64,000 bases of DNA from an uncultured Sphingobacteriaceae bacterium (GTDB taxonomy: Bacteria > Bacteroidota > Bacteroidia > Sphingobacteriales > Sphingobacteriaceae), in contig CAMPKC010000014.1 of assembly GCA_946887045.1 (NCBI GenBank), forward strand, positions 1 to 64,000, read 5' to 3'. This document shows, piece after piece, positions 26,743 to 36,358 of the stretch; position 1 is the first letter of the stretch; each line of letters opens with the position of its first letter. The notes under the pieces are model-generated. The model searched no databases, was not told the DNA's origin, and saw nothing but the letters and a program-made list of their open reading frames with translations. The position numbers and the translations under genes are program-made.

Positions 26743-27447
26743 ATGACAATTCCGTTAAGCACACGTATTCTGGGTTATCTTATTGAGAAAGGTTATTCCC
26801 ATGTCCTGGCAAAAAATGAAGAGGATTCTGAAACTGGTATTTTAACCATAACGCTGTTTCCGGTCCGGCAAAAACCCGAACTTGAAAATCTGCCTGATGG
26901 AATTGAGACCTATTATCTTATTACGCAGGAACCTTTACAGATGGCTTGCGGGGTTGATAATTCTACAGTTGTGGCGATTGACTTACCGATGGATGAAAGT
27001 ATGCCTGATTTACTTCCCAATGATGTTTTGGAAGACAGCTCGTTTCGCTTAAGTGAAGATTTTTATCAGCAGGTGCTTGAAAGCTTAGAAGAATACGCGG
27101 TTTTTACCACCGACAAAATGGGGGATGTAAGCAGTTGGAACAAAGGTGCTGAGCGTCTTTTAGGGTATTCTGATAAAGAAATTCTTGGTGTAAATGCTAA
27201 AGTGTTTTTTACAGAAAAAGATCAGGAAACCAACGAACATCTGAAAGAATTGGAGAATGCTATAAAATATGGTAAAGCCGTTGACGAAAGATTTCATGTT
27301 CGAAAAGACAAGACAGTATTTTGGGGAAGCGGACTGGTTTTTCCGTTATTTGACACTCAAAATGTTCACCGGGGCTTTACCAAAATTATGAGGAATCTTG
27401 AAGAGATAAAAGATGCTAATTCACATCGCCCGAAAACCAGTTTATAA
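26743..27447 (+). CDS. PAS-domain protein with unknown N-domain
   Basis: A 234-residue cytoplasmic protein. Residues about 108-225 form a PAS domain (YAVFTTDKMGDVSSWNKGAE, then LLGYSDKEILG and the PAC-like ending FTKIMRNLEEIK). The first 100 residues are not recognised. No kinase, cyclase or DNA-binding domain follows, so it is a lone sensor that would need a partner. Its stop is 5 bases from the stop of the convergent acyltransferase gene. Confidence 0.85.
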   Translation: MTIPLSTRILGYLIEKGYSHVLAKNEEDSETGILTITLFPVRQKPELENLPDGIETYYLITQEPLQMACGVDNSTVVAIDLPMDESMPDLLPNDVLEDSSFRLSEDFYQQVLESLEEYAVFTTDKMGDVSSWNKGAERLLGYSDKEILGVNAKVFFTEKDQETNEHLKELENAIKYGKAVDERFHVRKDKTVFWGSGLVFPLFDTQNVHRGFTKIMRNLEEIKDANSHRPKTSL

Positions 27448-27452
27448 CATAG

Positions 27453-28316
27453 TTAATCTGGTCTAAACTTCCAGCGCTTATGCGACCAAATCCAGTACTG
27501 GGGCTCTTTTTGGATCATTTTTTCAAGATATTTTACATGAGCTTGGGTAATTTCGTACTCTGCTGTTGATTTAGGTTCGTTTACCAAGGGTACGAACTCG
27601 CAAGTATAATGGCCACGCTTTATTACTTTGACGTCGCAAAATACGATTGGGTAATTATATGATTTAGCAAGTTTTTCTATGCCCAGAAAAACTGCTGTTG
27701 GCTGGTTAAGAAAAGTTGTAAAACAGTGTGCATCGCTCTGAACCGGGGTTTGATCGCTTATCAGGATAGAAATAGTTGGCTCTTTTCTGTACGATAGAAT
27801 TTCCCTGAATGAGGTTTTCATCGGAACCATTTTCGCGTTAAAACGAGAGCGAACTTTCTTAAGAAATCGCTCGAATATCTGGTTTGTAAGAGGTTTATAT
27901 ACTACAAGCGTATTTTTGTCGGTTGTTAAACCGATATTGCTTGCCATTTCCCAGTTTCCGTAGTGACCTGCTGCCGCTATTATACTTTTATTCTGGGCAA
28001 AATATTCTTCTAATAATTCGGGATTGACAAACTTGAATCTTTCCATAGCCTCGGCTTTGGAAATACTGATCATCTTTACCGATTCGATAATCAAATCACA
28101 CAAATATCTATAATACTGTATGGTTATTTGATTCCTTTCTGTGATATCCTTTTCGGGAAAGGCATTTTTGAGATTTTCGGCAACTACGTTTCTGCGATAT
28201 TTTGTAACATGAAAGAGGATCAGAAACAAGCCATCCGAAAGGATATAGAGAACATTTAATGGTAAATAAGATAAGAGTTTTAATCCCAGTATTGCTAGTC
28301 GGGTAAGCATGGCCAA
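27453..28316 (-). CDS. LpxL/HtrB-like lipid A acyltransferase
   Basis: A 287-residue member of the lysophospholipid/lipid A acyltransferase family. An N-terminal hydrophobic segment (about 5-35) would anchor it to the inner membrane. The catalytic HxxxxE is in AAGHYGNWEMA and a second block is KVRSRFNAKMVPM. These enzymes add a secondary acyl chain to lipid A. It is downstream of a phosphoesterase gene on the same strand, with an 85-base gap holding a hairpin. Confidence 0.87.
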   Translation of the reverse strand: MAMLTRLAILGLKLLSYLPLNVLYILSDGLFLILFHVTKYRRNVVAENLKNAFPEKDITERNQITIQYYRYLCDLIIESVKMISISKAEAMERFKFVNPELLEEYFAQNKSIIAAAGHYGNWEMASNIGLTTDKNTLVVYKPLTNQIFERFLKKVRSRFNAKMVPMKTSFREILSYRKEPTISILISDQTPVQSDAHCFTTFLNQPTAVFLGIEKLAKSYNYPIVFCDVKVIKRGHYTCEFVPLVNEPKSTAEYEITQAHVKYLEKMIQKEPQYWIWSHKRWKFRPD

Positions 28317-28352
28317 AGCTAAGCAAAAATGGGCTTTGAATATATGAGCAAT

Positions 28353-28373
28353 GCCTGAAATTAAATTTCAGGC
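28353..28373 (-). terminator. Hairpin after the metallophosphoesterase gene
   Basis: GCCTGAAATT (28353-28362) and AATTTCAGGC (28364-28373) form a perfect 10-bp stem with one base between. There is no T tract on the minus strand, so it may be a weak terminator or a processing element before the acyltransferase gene. Confidence 0.45.
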
Positions 28374-28401
28374 CATTGGGATCCATTTTTAAGTTAACCT
28401 G

Positions 28402-29142
28402 CTACACTTCGAACAAAAAATATCCTGATTTATGTCCTTCCCGGGCAAGAAGCGGCTTTGCGACATTAAACACTTTCACTCCCCCAGATGTTTCGCCCTG
28501 GAATGTTCCGATATGAGCATGGCCATGAAAAGCAGCTTCGACACCTCGTCTGCTCAATGGCTCTGCCAGACGAGAGGATCCCAGAAATGGAAAAATCGCT
28601 TCAGCTTCTCCGATAACTGTATCACGGATAGGTGAGTAATGCAGTAACGCGATTTTCTTGAGGTTAGGCGTTTCATCCAAACGAGCCAGGGCTCTGTCGA
28701 GATGCAGTGCTTCATCAACTGCTTCCTGAACAAATGATTTCATGGCCCCTTCACCAAACATAGAAAGCATGTGATGGTCAAACCCGCCGCCAAATCCCTT
28801 AACTCCTGCAAAGCCTACAGTATCAATAACTATTGCTTCTCCGTCAAGGATATGTACATTTTCATTCTGCAGAATACTTCGTATAAGTTTATGCCTGCCT
28901 TTTTCAAAATCGTGATTGCCCAGAACAGCGACCACTGGTATTGTACAGGCTTTTAGCTCATCAGCTAACACCTGGGCCTCCTGTTCATCACCGGTATCTG
29001 TTAAATCACCAGCAATAACCAAAACATCAGCATGTTTTGAAATATCTTTAAAATATTCAACCCATTTGCCTTTGTCTGATTCTTTAACATGTATGTCTGC
29101 CACAGCAGCAATTCTTGTGCGCTTGTTTTCCTCGTCCATCAT
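28402..29142 (-). CDS. Metallophosphoesterase coupled to a nucleotidyltransferase
   Basis: A 246-residue calcineurin-fold phosphoesterase with ADIHVKESD, VIAGDLTDTG, VLGNHDFEKG, LLHYSPI and GHAHIG in order. No signal peptide is seen. Its start codon shares one base with the stop of the upstream nucleotidyltransferase gene (TAATG), so the two are translated together. The pairing suggests opposing or sequential action on a nucleotide or nucleic acid end; the substrate is unknown. Confidence 0.85.
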   Translation of the reverse strand: MMDEENKRTRIAAVADIHVKESDKGKWVEYFKDISKHADVLVIAGDLTDTGDEQEAQVLADELKACTIPVVAVLGNHDFEKGRHKLIRSILQNENVHILDGEAIVIDTVGFAGVKGFGGGFDHHMLSMFGEGAMKSFVQEAVDEALHLDRALARLDETPNLKKIALLHYSPIRDTVIGEAEAIFPFLGSSRLAEPLSRRGVEAAFHGHAHIGTFQGETSGGVKVFNVAKPLLAREGHKSGYFLFEV

Positions 29143-29885
29143 TACACTGTTTTAATGGTGGTAACCTTATAATCCCATTCTTTGATATCTATCATGTATT
29201 GAGTTTGATCAATTACCGGACCACGGCAGACTTTTTCCAACGATGGAGGTAAGTCGTATTGTTCATGAGCTCTGTTCATCAAGTCGTCAAATAGCCATCT
29301 GGGGATGATTTCGTGAAAGTCAGCAGGATAAACGAATTGAAAATTAATGATTTGCGATAACAATAGGTGCCAGTGCGAATCTAAACGGAACATCAATCGT
29401 TTCCAATCTAGTTTCTTTCCGTGTTTCAGTATTATGTGATTGATATCTGCACCATCAAACCGCTCCCGGTTTTGTACATATATTTTGCACCAGATCAATT
29501 CTTCGGCGGGTAAAAATTTAACAGGCAGACCTACAAATTGACCTTTGGTGGCATATTTATACCAAGTATCGTCAACCGTGCAAATATTATTAACTGTGTC
29601 GAATATTATATCGATAAAGTATTCGTCTTTAAAAATTTTAGCCAACCATCTGGAGTCTGACAGTTCTGTCCGATAACCTTTTTCTGCAAAAAATTTTAAA
29701 ATTTTAGTATATTCATTTGGTTTGCAGAAAATGTCGAGGTCTTTGGTATCGCGATGAATTCCTGTGTATTTCGACATTGCAAATCCACCTCCCAGCATGA
29801 AATTTGTGCCGCATTCTTCTAATAATGTAAGTGCTTCTCTATAAAAGGCCTGGGCCTCATTTTTCTGTTCTTCTGTTTCTATCAT
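29142..29885 (-). CDS. Nucleotidyltransferase-fold protein
   Basis: A protein of 247 residues from the ATG at 29885; an upstream ATG at 29933 would add 16 residues. The nucleotidyltransferase motif is NFMLGGGFAM followed by TKDLDIFCK, the latter giving the DxD metal pair (Asp-Leu-Asp), with a further acidic site in YFIDIIFD. This is the pattern of MNT/AbiEii-like nucleotidyltransferases that do not fit a classical RNA polymerase-beta subfamily. It is translationally coupled with a metallophosphoesterase. No antitoxin-like partner is present, so a toxin call is not supported. Confidence 0.8.
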   Translation of the reverse strand: MIETEEQKNEAQAFYREALTLLEECGTNFMLGGGFAMSKYTGIHRDTKDLDIFCKPNEYTKILKFFAEKGYRTELSDSRWLAKIFKDEYFIDIIFDTVNNICTVDDTWYKYATKGQFVGLPVKFLPAEELIWCKIYVQNRERFDGADINHIILKHGKKLDWKRLMFRLDSHWHLLLSQIINFQFVYPADFHEIIPRWLFDDLMNRAHEQYDLPPSLEKVCRGPVIDQTQYMIDIKEWDYKVTTIKTV

Positions 29886-30006
29886 AGCGTGTTCCTGTAG
29901 GAAACATAAATTTATAAACCTAAAAAAAACCATTCTGTTTTATTCCTGCAGAAGCCCTTTTAAAAGAGATGTTGTTTGTTATTATCTTTAGCTAATAAAT
30001 ATTATT

Positions 30007-30924
30007 ATGGATTTTGGAAAAGTACCTGAAACAGAACTTGATAAGATAAATTTTAGTTTGCCAGCAGATTCTGAGCTTACGCTAAAAGTGCTAAAAGAGG
30101 CGCAGAAGCCTGAGTTTCCAGAGATTTATGTTGGTTGTGCAAAATGGGGGAGAAAGGAGTGGGTGGGCTTAATCTATCCCCAAAAAACCAAGGAAGTAAA
30201 TTTCCTGGATGAATATGTTAAGCATTTTAACAGCATTGAACTGAATGCTGTTTTTTATCAAATGCCAAAAGCTGATCAGATTAGGACATGGAAGGAAAAA
30301 GCCGCCGTTGAGGGAAAGGATTTTAAATTCTTTCCAAAAATCAGCAGGACCATAAGTCATATTCGCCGCTTAAAAAATGCCGAGGAGGATACTACAAAGT
30401 ATCTCGAAAGTATTTCTGAATTTGGCGAATTTCTTGGGCCTTGTTTTTTGCAATTGAGTGATAATTTCGGCCCTAAAAATTTCGACATTCTTCGGGAGTA
30501 CCTGGAGCATTTACCGAAAGACTTTAACTTGTTTGTTGAAGTACGTCATCCCGATTGGTATAGCGATGCAGTTGCCCGGAAAGATTTTTTTGAACTCCTG
30601 TACAGTGTTAAAAAAGGTGCGGTTATTACCGATGCTTCGGGCCGACGTGATTGTGTACATATGGAACTTCCAACGCCGCAAGCTTTTATCCGATTTGTTG
30701 GGAACGGTTTGCATCCAACGGATTATAGCCGAATTGATGAATGGGTGGAGCGACTGGCCCAGTGGACAAACAAGGGCTTAAACTCAATCTACTTCTTTCT
30801 TCATCAACACGACGAAAAAGATACGCCTATTCTCGCTGATTATACAATAAAGAAATTAAATGAAAAGCTTGGGACGAAACTGGCTGAACCAAAATTCATA
30901 TCTAAGTCAGATTCTCTGTTTTAA
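30007..30924 (+). CDS. DUF72 (YecE-like) TIM-barrel protein
   Basis: A 305-residue protein with the DUF72 pattern: YVGCAKWGRKEWVGLIYP near the start, HFNSIELNAVFYQMP, FKFFPKISRTISH, FVEVRHPDWY and IYFFLHQHDEKDTP. The family has a TIM-barrel fold and a conserved presumed active site, but its reaction is unknown. It is monocistronic, divergent from the nucleotidyltransferase pair. Confidence 0.87.
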   Translation: MDFGKVPETELDKINFSLPADSELTLKVLKEAQKPEFPEIYVGCAKWGRKEWVGLIYPQKTKEVNFLDEYVKHFNSIELNAVFYQMPKADQIRTWKEKAAVEGKDFKFFPKISRTISHIRRLKNAEEDTTKYLESISEFGEFLGPCFLQLSDNFGPKNFDILREYLEHLPKDFNLFVEVRHPDWYSDAVARKDFFELLYSVKKGAVITDASGRRDCVHMELPTPQAFIRFVGNGLHPTDYSRIDEWVERLAQWTNKGLNSIYFFLHQHDEKDTPILADYTIKKLNEKLGTKLAEPKFISKSDSLF

Positions 30925-30999
30925 GAAAACAATATTTTTCTTTCAAGCTTAAACCCCTTAGTTTAGTAATCATTAATACTTACCTAAATATTTAAAATC

Positions 31000-31635
31000 A
31001 TGAGCTTAAGATTAGGCGATACCGCACCAAATTTCAAGGCACAAACATCTATGGGCGAGATAGATTTTTATGAATATCTTGGAGATAGCTGGGCTGTTTT
31101 ATTTTCTCACCCTGCAGATTATACCCCGGTTTGTACTACAGAATTAGGACGTACAGCGTCATTAAATGCTGAATTTGAAAAACGAAATGTAAAAGTACTT
31201 GCATTGAGCGTTGATCCGCTTGATAAACATCAGGGCTGGATTCAGGATATTAACGAGACTCAGGGAGTGGAAGTTAATTTTCCGATTATCGCCGACGAGG
31301 ATAAAAAGGTATCCCAATTGTATGATATGATTCATCCTAATGCTTCCGAGTCAGCTACGGTACGTTCCTTATTTATTATAAGTCCTGATAAGAAAATTAA
31401 GCTAATTATTACTTATCCGGCTTCAACCGGCAGAAATTTTACGGAAATTTTAAGGGTGATTGATTCACTTCAACTAACAGCCAATTATAGCGTGGCTACA
31501 CCGGCCGACTGGAAGGAAGGGGAGGATGTGGTTGTCGTTCCGGCAATAAAAACCGAAGATATTCCCGCTAAATTCCCGAAAGGACACAGAGTTGTAAAAC
31601 CATATTTGCGTTATACGCCCCAGCCTAATAAATAA
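31000..31635 (+). CDS. 1-Cys peroxiredoxin (Prx6 type)
   Basis: A 211-residue thiol peroxidase. The peroxidatic cysteine is in HPADYTPVCTTELG (Cys45). It is the only cysteine in the protein, so this is a 1-Cys enzyme. The long C-terminal arm with TPADWKEGEDVVVVPAI is the Prx6-type dimerisation region. It reduces hydrogen peroxide and organic peroxides in the cytoplasm. It has its own strong terminator. Confidence 0.94.
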   Translation: MSLRLGDTAPNFKAQTSMGEIDFYEYLGDSWAVLFSHPADYTPVCTTELGRTASLNAEFEKRNVKVLALSVDPLDKHQGWIQDINETQGVEVNFPIIADEDKKVSQLYDMIHPNASESATVRSLFIISPDKKIKLIITYPASTGRNFTEILRVIDSLQLTANYSVATPADWKEGEDVVVVPAIKTEDIPAKFPKGHRVVKPYLRYTPQPNK

Positions 31636-31658
31636 TTTAAGGCAGTATTACGTTTTGA

Positions 31659-31689
31659 GCAGGTAATTGGTTGATTACCTGCTTTTTTT
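31659..31689 (+). terminator. Intrinsic terminator of the peroxiredoxin gene
   Basis: GCAGGTAAT (31659-31667) and ATTACCTGC (31674-31682) form a perfect 9-bp stem with a 6-base loop, followed by seven T residues. Confidence 0.9.
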
Positions 31690-31743
31690 CTGAATTTCAA
31701 AATCTTCTTTCAAACCTGTTGATGTTATTGATGTTTAGCAGGT

Positions 31744-32283
31744 ATGAATACTCAGAACATTAAGGATAAGATTTCTGTAATGCACGGTGACATTACAAAA
31801 TTGGCAGTAGATGCTATTGTAAACGCAGCAAACTCGTCTTTACTTGGAGGAGGAGGTGTTGACGGAGCTATTCACAGAGCAGGGGGACAAAAAATTCTTG
31901 AGGAATGTAAGGAGATAATTGCCAGGCAGGGAAGTTGTCCTCCCGGCGAAGCAGTAATTACCACTGGGGGAAATCTTCCGGCGGAATACGTTATCCATAC
32001 TGTCGGGCCGGTGTGGGAAGGCGGAAGTCATGAGGAAGCGGAAAAGCTTCGTAATTGCTATCGTAACTCTCTTGAACTTGCAGTAAAGCATGGAATCGAA
32101 ACTATCGCATTTCCCAACATAAGTACGGGTGCTTATGGCTATCCTAAGACAGAGGCTGCAAAAATTGCTACCAACACGGTAAAAGAGTTTTTGTTAGAAA
32201 ATGATCAGCTTCAAAAAGTTCATTTTATGTGCTACGACGAGGAAAACTTTAAGCTTTATACAGAGTTGTTAATGAAGCTTTAA
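31744..32283 (+). CDS. O-acetyl-ADP-ribose deacetylase-like macrodomain protein
   Basis: A 179-residue stand-alone macrodomain of the YmdB/MacroD type. It shows [20 protein letters not shown], with the catalytic-loop asparagine and aspartate, [16 protein letters not shown] and the phosphate loop [12 protein letters not shown]. Such proteins remove acetyl or ADP-ribose groups from ADP-ribose derivatives. The gene ends overlapping the stop of the convergent DUF502 gene by 4 bases. Confidence 0.92.
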   Translation: MNTQNIKDKISVMHGDITKLAVDAIVNAANSSLLGGGGVDGAIHRAGGQKILEECKEIIARQGSCPPGEAVITTGGNLPAEYVIHTVGPVWEGGSHEEAEKLRNCYRNSLELAVKHGIETIAFPNISTGAYGYPKTEAAKIATNTVKEFLLENDQLQKVHFMCYDEENFKLYTELLMKL

Positions 32284-32876
32284 TCTGTTAATCCACTCAC
32301 TCCGCCGGAAACAACAAATTTCATGGCAGCGCTTGCCGTCATATTTAAAGGTGTTACTCGCTCGGTTTTAACAATTACTAATTGGCCGGCAAATGAATAG
32401 GAGAAGGGTAGATAAACGGCTACTTCACCCGGGAGTTTTATTTTTTTAAGGTTTTTGTGAGTTACAAAACCAACTTGTTTTAATCCGGAGTCGTTAAGCT
32501 CTACCAATACAGGTTCGCTGAATTTTTTTTCATCCCCTACAAAGGCTTCTGTGAAATCTTTAATCGAAGAATAGAAAAAGTTTAATAGAGGAATGCGCTT
32601 TATCCAGCGGTTAAATGCCGCTTTGATAGGATCGGTAATGAAATTAGTTACTATTATTCCGACGATCATAATAATAACAATAACAGTCAATATACCCAGT
32701 CCGGGTATGTAAACAGGTTTCCCATGAGAATCAACAGCAATGGCATCACTCAGATTTAGGGCGTTATCTATTGATGAAAAAATCCAATAAATCAGAAAAA
32801 TAGCGGCACCAAGAGGAACAACAACTAATACACCTTTAAAAAAGTAATTTAATAAGGCTCCAGCAATTTTTTTCAT
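32280..32876 (-). CDS. DUF502 membrane protein
   Basis: A protein of 198 residues from the ATG at 32876 ([15 protein letters not shown]); an upstream ATG at 32921 is less likely. Two hydrophobic segments are visible ([17 protein letters not shown] and [19 protein letters not shown]), followed by the DUF502 core [19 protein letters not shown] and VGFVTHK. The family is widespread with unknown function, anchored in the inner membrane. Confidence 0.88.
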   Translation of the reverse strand: MKKIAGALLNYFFKGVLVVVPLGAAIFLIYWIFSSIDNALNLSDAIAVDSHGKPVYIPGLGILTVIVIIMIVGIIVTNFITDPIKAAFNRWIKRIPLLNFFYSSIKDFTEAFVGDEKKFSEPVLVELNDSGLKQVGFVTHKNLKKIKLPGEVAVYLPFSYSFAGQLVIVKTERVTPLNMTASAAMKFVVSGGVSGLTD

Positions 32877-32938
32877 TATGCCGCAAAGGTAGTGCAAATG
32901 AATTAATGTGCAGATATGCAAATCTGAAAATGATTGTA

Positions 32939-35407
32939 TTATTCATAAAAATATACTCTTTTCACCCGTTCTGAAATGCCGGTAAGCACTTCGTAAGGAA
33001 TAGTTCCGATTTGCGCTGCTATATCTTCTACCCGGATTACATCGTTAAAAACAATCACTTCGTCGCCTTCATTGGCGGGTACACCTGTAATATCCAGCAT
33101 GCACATATCCATACAGATATTTCCAATTGTTGGCACTTTTACGCCATTAATCAGCATTTTCCCGACGCCATTTCCCAGCTTGCGACTATATCCGTCGGCA
33201 TAACCAATTTTTACCGTTGCCACCTTGCCACCATTAGGCATTATTCCCTTTCTGTTATACCCTACTGTGTCGCCGGGCTCTAAATCTTTGATTTGTGAAA
33301 TGCTTGTTTTTAGGGTGGTAACCGTTTGTAGAGGTGATTTTTTGTTCCTGAATGAATTGTCTATCCCGTAAATGCCAATACCCAATCGTACCATGTCAAA
33401 TTGCGCTTCAGGAATGCGGCTGATACCTGATGTATTTGAGATATGTCGTAAAAATTTATATCCAACGGCCGATTCTATTTTGTTTGTAATTTCCTTGAAA
33501 ACGGATACTTGCTGATGAGTGAAGTCATCGGACTCTGGATCTTCACTTGCTACCAGATGCGAGAAAACGCTTTTGATAGTTATGGCGGGGCAGTTCTCTA
33601 TCTCTTCTAATAAGAGAGGGATTTCGTTTGGTAAAAAACCTAATCGGTGCATGCCGGTATCCAGTTTAATATGCACAGGATAGCTTTCCTGATTTTTGCG
33701 GTTCAGGACTTCAATGAAGTCTTTCAGCACGCGGAAGCTATAAATCTCGGGTTCTAATGATTGTTCAATCATAACATCAAAGGCCATCAAATCCGGATTC
33801 ATGACCATGATTGGCAGAGTGATGCCAGCCTTTCGAAGTGTTACGCCTTCATCGGCATAAGCCACAGCCAACCAGTCTATTTTATTAAACTGTAACAGGT
33901 TGGCTATTTCAAAGCTTCCGCTTCCGTAAGAAAAAGCTTTAACCATAACCATTAGTTTAACGCCTTTTTTTAATTGCGATTTATAGTAATTCAGGTTGTG
34001 TTCGAGCGCGTTCAAATTAATTTCGAGCATCGTTTCGTGTACTTTTTTGGCAAGTACCGTACTTACACGCTCGAAACCGAAGGCCCTCGCTCCTTTAATC
34101 AGAATGGTTTCGTTATAAAGTTTTAAGGTGTCCAGGTGTTGAATAAGTTCATCGGTATTTTTAAAAAATGACTTCTCCAGATTAAATATATCTGCATGCC
34201 TGGTAAGCTCCTCACCAACGCCGATTAAGCGGTCAACCTCTTTATTTTTAAGCAGTTTAGCAACCTGTTTGTAAAGTGATTCAGAATCGATTCCTGCTTC
34301 CGGGATGTCTGATAAGATGAGCGAACGTCGTAAATGCTGATTCTGCTGTTTAAGAAAATCGAGAGCAATAGCCAATGATGAGATGTCAGAGCTGTAGGAA
34401 TCATCAATTATGGAACAGTTGTTTATCCCGTCTTTTAGCTCTAATCGCATTTTAATGGGATGGAGTTTTTCAAGCCTGATGTCAGCATCATGAGGCAGAT
34501 ATCCAAGTGCTAATATGGTGGCCCAACAGCAAATGGCATTTTCAACCGAAGCTGCATCAATAAAAGGGACAACGCATTGAACATCACGACCTTTATATGT
34601 TCCTCTGATAAACAGATATTTATCTTCCAAAACCTCATCGTCGATAAGACGCAGATCTGCTTCTTCATCCCATGACCAAGTAAACTTCTCCCTTCCGGGG
34701 ATTTCGCCAGTGTATCCTTTAAGGTACTTCGGCGAGTAAATAAACAGGTCGGTGTTTTCGAAAAGCAAAAGCTTCTCCCTTATCTTTTCATCGCGATCAG
34801 TGAAACCCTCGTTATGGGCCTCTCCAATATTGGTTAACAATCCGATGGTTGGTTGAATAATTCTTGTCAGGTTAATCATTTCGCCGGTATGCGAAACCCC
34901 TGCTTCAAATATTGCCATAGAATGTTCGTCATTCATCTCCCAAACCGAAAGAGGAACTCCGATTTGGGAGTTATAACTCTTAGGGCTTCTGATAACGTTT
35001 TTTTCGGGCGCTAATAACTGGTACAGCCATTCTTTTACCACCGTTTTGCCATTACTTCCTGTAATTGCCATTACTGGGTAGTGATAGTGCGTTCTATGCC
35101 AGGCGGTAAGTTTGTGCAAAGCCTGCAAGGTATCGTCTACCAGCAGTATATTGACATCATTATATTTAGCGAATATTCCGGAATCATCCGAGATTATGAA
35201 ATTTCTGATGCCCTGATCATATACATCCTGCAAGTATTCATGTCCATCCCGGCGACCCTTCAACGCAAAAAATAATGAATGTTCTATGTCGCTAAGCTTG
35301 CGACTATCGAACACCAGAGAACGAATGGTTGCTTCGGGTGCATTCAAAATCCCTTTGGCGTGAACTACTTCCTTAATTTCTGTAACCTGGTATAGGGGAT
35401 GCGACAT
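32939..35407 (-). CDS. Fused MurF ligase / alanine racemase
   Basis: An 822-residue fusion. Residues 1 to about 450 are MurF, with the ATP loop AITGSNGKTVVKEWL and FEAGVSHTGEM; MurF adds D-Ala-D-Ala to the cell-wall precursor. From about residue 457 an alanine racemase follows (MLEINLNALEHNLNYYKSQL), with the PLP lysine in VMVKAFSYGSG and the YNRKG and GNICMDMCMLD regions. Thus D-Ala formation and use are joined. This fusion is known in Bacteroidota. It is divergent from recX. Confidence 0.93.
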   Translation of the reverse strand: MSHPLYQVTEIKEVVHAKGILNAPEATIRSLVFDSRKLSDIEHSLFFALKGRRDGHEYLQDVYDQGIRNFIISDDSGIFAKYNDVNILLVDDTLQALHKLTAWHRTHYHYPVMAITGSNGKTVVKEWLYQLLAPEKNVIRSPKSYNSQIGVPLSVWEMNDEHSMAIFEAGVSHTGEMINLTRIIQPTIGLLTNIGEAHNEGFTDRDEKIREKLLLFENTDLFIYSPKYLKGYTGEIPGREKFTWSWDEEADLRLIDDEVLEDKYLFIRGTYKGRDVQCVVPFIDAASVENAICCWATILALGYLPHDADIRLEKLHPIKMRLELKDGINNCSIIDDSYSSDISSLAIALDFLKQQNQHLRRSLILSDIPEAGIDSESLYKQVAKLLKNKEVDRLIGVGEELTRHADIFNLEKSFFKNTDELIQHLDTLKLYNETILIKGARAFGFERVSTVLAKKVHETMLEINLNALEHNLNYYKSQLKKGVKLMVMVKAFSYGSGSFEIANLLQFNKIDWLAVAYADEGVTLRKAGITLPIMVMNPDLMAFDVMIEQSLEPEIYSFRVLKDFIEVLNRKNQESYPVHIKLDTGMHRLGFLPNEIPLLLEEIENCPAITIKSVFSHLVASEDPESDDFTHQQVSVFKEITNKIESAVGYKFLRHISNTSGISRIPEAQFDMVRLGIGIYGIDNSFRNKKSPLQTVTTLKTSISQIKDLEPGDTVGYNRKGIMPNGGKVATVKIGYADGYSRKLGNGVGKMLINGVKVPTIGNICMDMCMLDITGVPANEGDEVIVFNDVIRVEDIAAQIGTIPYEVLTGISERVKRVYFYE

Positions 35408-35471
35408 ATCGCCTAATTTCTATAAATTTTTAGGATTTGAATGATATTTTTACGAATTGATCAAGAAAAAA

Positions 35472-35966
35472 ATGGAATTCGAAAAAGCTGTAAAAAAAGT
35501 ACTGGACAAAAGAACTGCGCTGGCCAAACTCGAGCATTACTGTGCTTACCAGGAACGTTCGCAGCAGGAGGTACGTGATAAGCTTTATAGTTATGGGCTC
35601 CATTCTGCGGAAGTTGAAGATGTGATATGTGATTTAATAAGTGCGAATTTTTTGAATGAAGAAAGATTCGCAATTGCTTATACACTGGGGAAATTCAGGA
35701 TTAAACAATGGGGGAAGATCAAAATTAAACAGGGACTTAAGCTAAAAAGGGTAGGAGATAACCTGATAAAAAAGGCGTTGCTTCAGATCAATTATGATGA
35801 TTATGAAGCGGCGTTAAAGGCTTTGTTGGAGAAGAAGGATGCTTTACTTAAAGAAAAAGATGCATTTAAACGCCGTCAGAAACTTATTTTGTATGGAATA
35901 TCTAAGGGCTATGAACGAGATATGATTTTTGATTGCCTGAATTCCAGTGGTTTATTAGAAAAGTGA
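35472..35966 (+). CDS. recX: Regulatory protein RecX
   Basis: A protein of 164 residues from the ATG at 35472; a TTG at 35457 would add five Ile/Lys residues. It has three-helix repeats typical of RecX: LEHYCAYQERSQQEVRDKL, FLNEERFAIAYTLGKFRIKQ then WGKIKIKQGLKLK, and a C-terminal RRQKLILYGISKGYERDMI. RecX binds RecA filaments and limits recombination. It is not next to recA here. Confidence 0.9.
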   Translation: MEFEKAVKKVLDKRTALAKLEHYCAYQERSQQEVRDKLYSYGLHSAEVEDVICDLISANFLNEERFAIAYTLGKFRIKQWGKIKIKQGLKLKRVGDNLIKKALLQINYDDYEAALKALLEKKDALLKEKDAFKRRQKLILYGISKGYERDMIFDCLNSSGLLEK

Positions 35967-35986
35967 AAAAAAAGTTCAATATTTTA

Positions 35987-36016
35987 TTGACAAGGAAGCT
36001 TTTCTGTCTATATTTG
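35987..36016 (+). promoter_or_regulatory. Promoter of the tRNA-Gly/tRNA-Leu unit
   Basis: TTGACA begins at 35987 and TATATTTG, an exact TAnnTTTG element, lies at 36009-36016 with 19 bases between TTG and TA. Transcription would start about 50 bases before tRNA-Gly. It follows the recX stop. Confidence 0.75.
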
Positions 36017-36073
36017 CACACACAAAAAACGGTAACATTCTTTAGAAAGCCAACGTTCAATGTGAATACCAAC

Positions 36074-36149
<76 letters not shown>

Positions 36150-36202
36150 GAATCCCTTTCTACCAGGAAGGGATTTAATGTTGAAAAAGGTTCTCAAAAC
36201 CT

Positions 36203-36288
36203 GCTGAAGTGGTGGAACTGGTAGACACGCAGGACTTAAAATCCTGTGACCCTTAAAGGTCGTGCGGGTTCGATTCCCGCCTTCAGTA
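36203..36288 (+). tRNA. tRNA-Leu (TAA)
   Basis: An 86-base class II tRNA with a long variable arm. The acceptor stem GCTGAAG pairs with CTTCAGT (first pair G-U). The anticodon stem CAGGA/TCCTG encloses the loop CTTAAAA with anticodon TAA. The variable arm is TGACCCTTAAAGGTCG and the T-arm has GTTCGATTC. CCA is not encoded, unlike the neighbouring tRNA-Gly. Confidence 0.96.
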
Positions 36289-36292
36289 CTGG

Positions 36293-36331
36293 ACGGGAAA
36301 GAGTTGAAAAATCAATTTCTTTCCCGTTTTT
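36293..36331 (+). terminator. Intrinsic terminator of the tRNA unit
   Basis: ACGGGAAAGA (36293-36302) and TCTTTCCCGT (36318-36327) form a 10-bp stem, extended inside by TTGA/TCAA, and are followed by TTTTA. Confidence 0.9.
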
Positions 36332-36358
36332 ATTTGCACGTAACTTGCGGATCCCGGG

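Noticed and set aside
29142..29885. Toxin-antitoxin (AbiEii/MNT-type) reading of the nucleotidyltransferase
   Set aside because: No small antitoxin or HEPN partner is adjacent; the coupled gene is a phosphoesterase.
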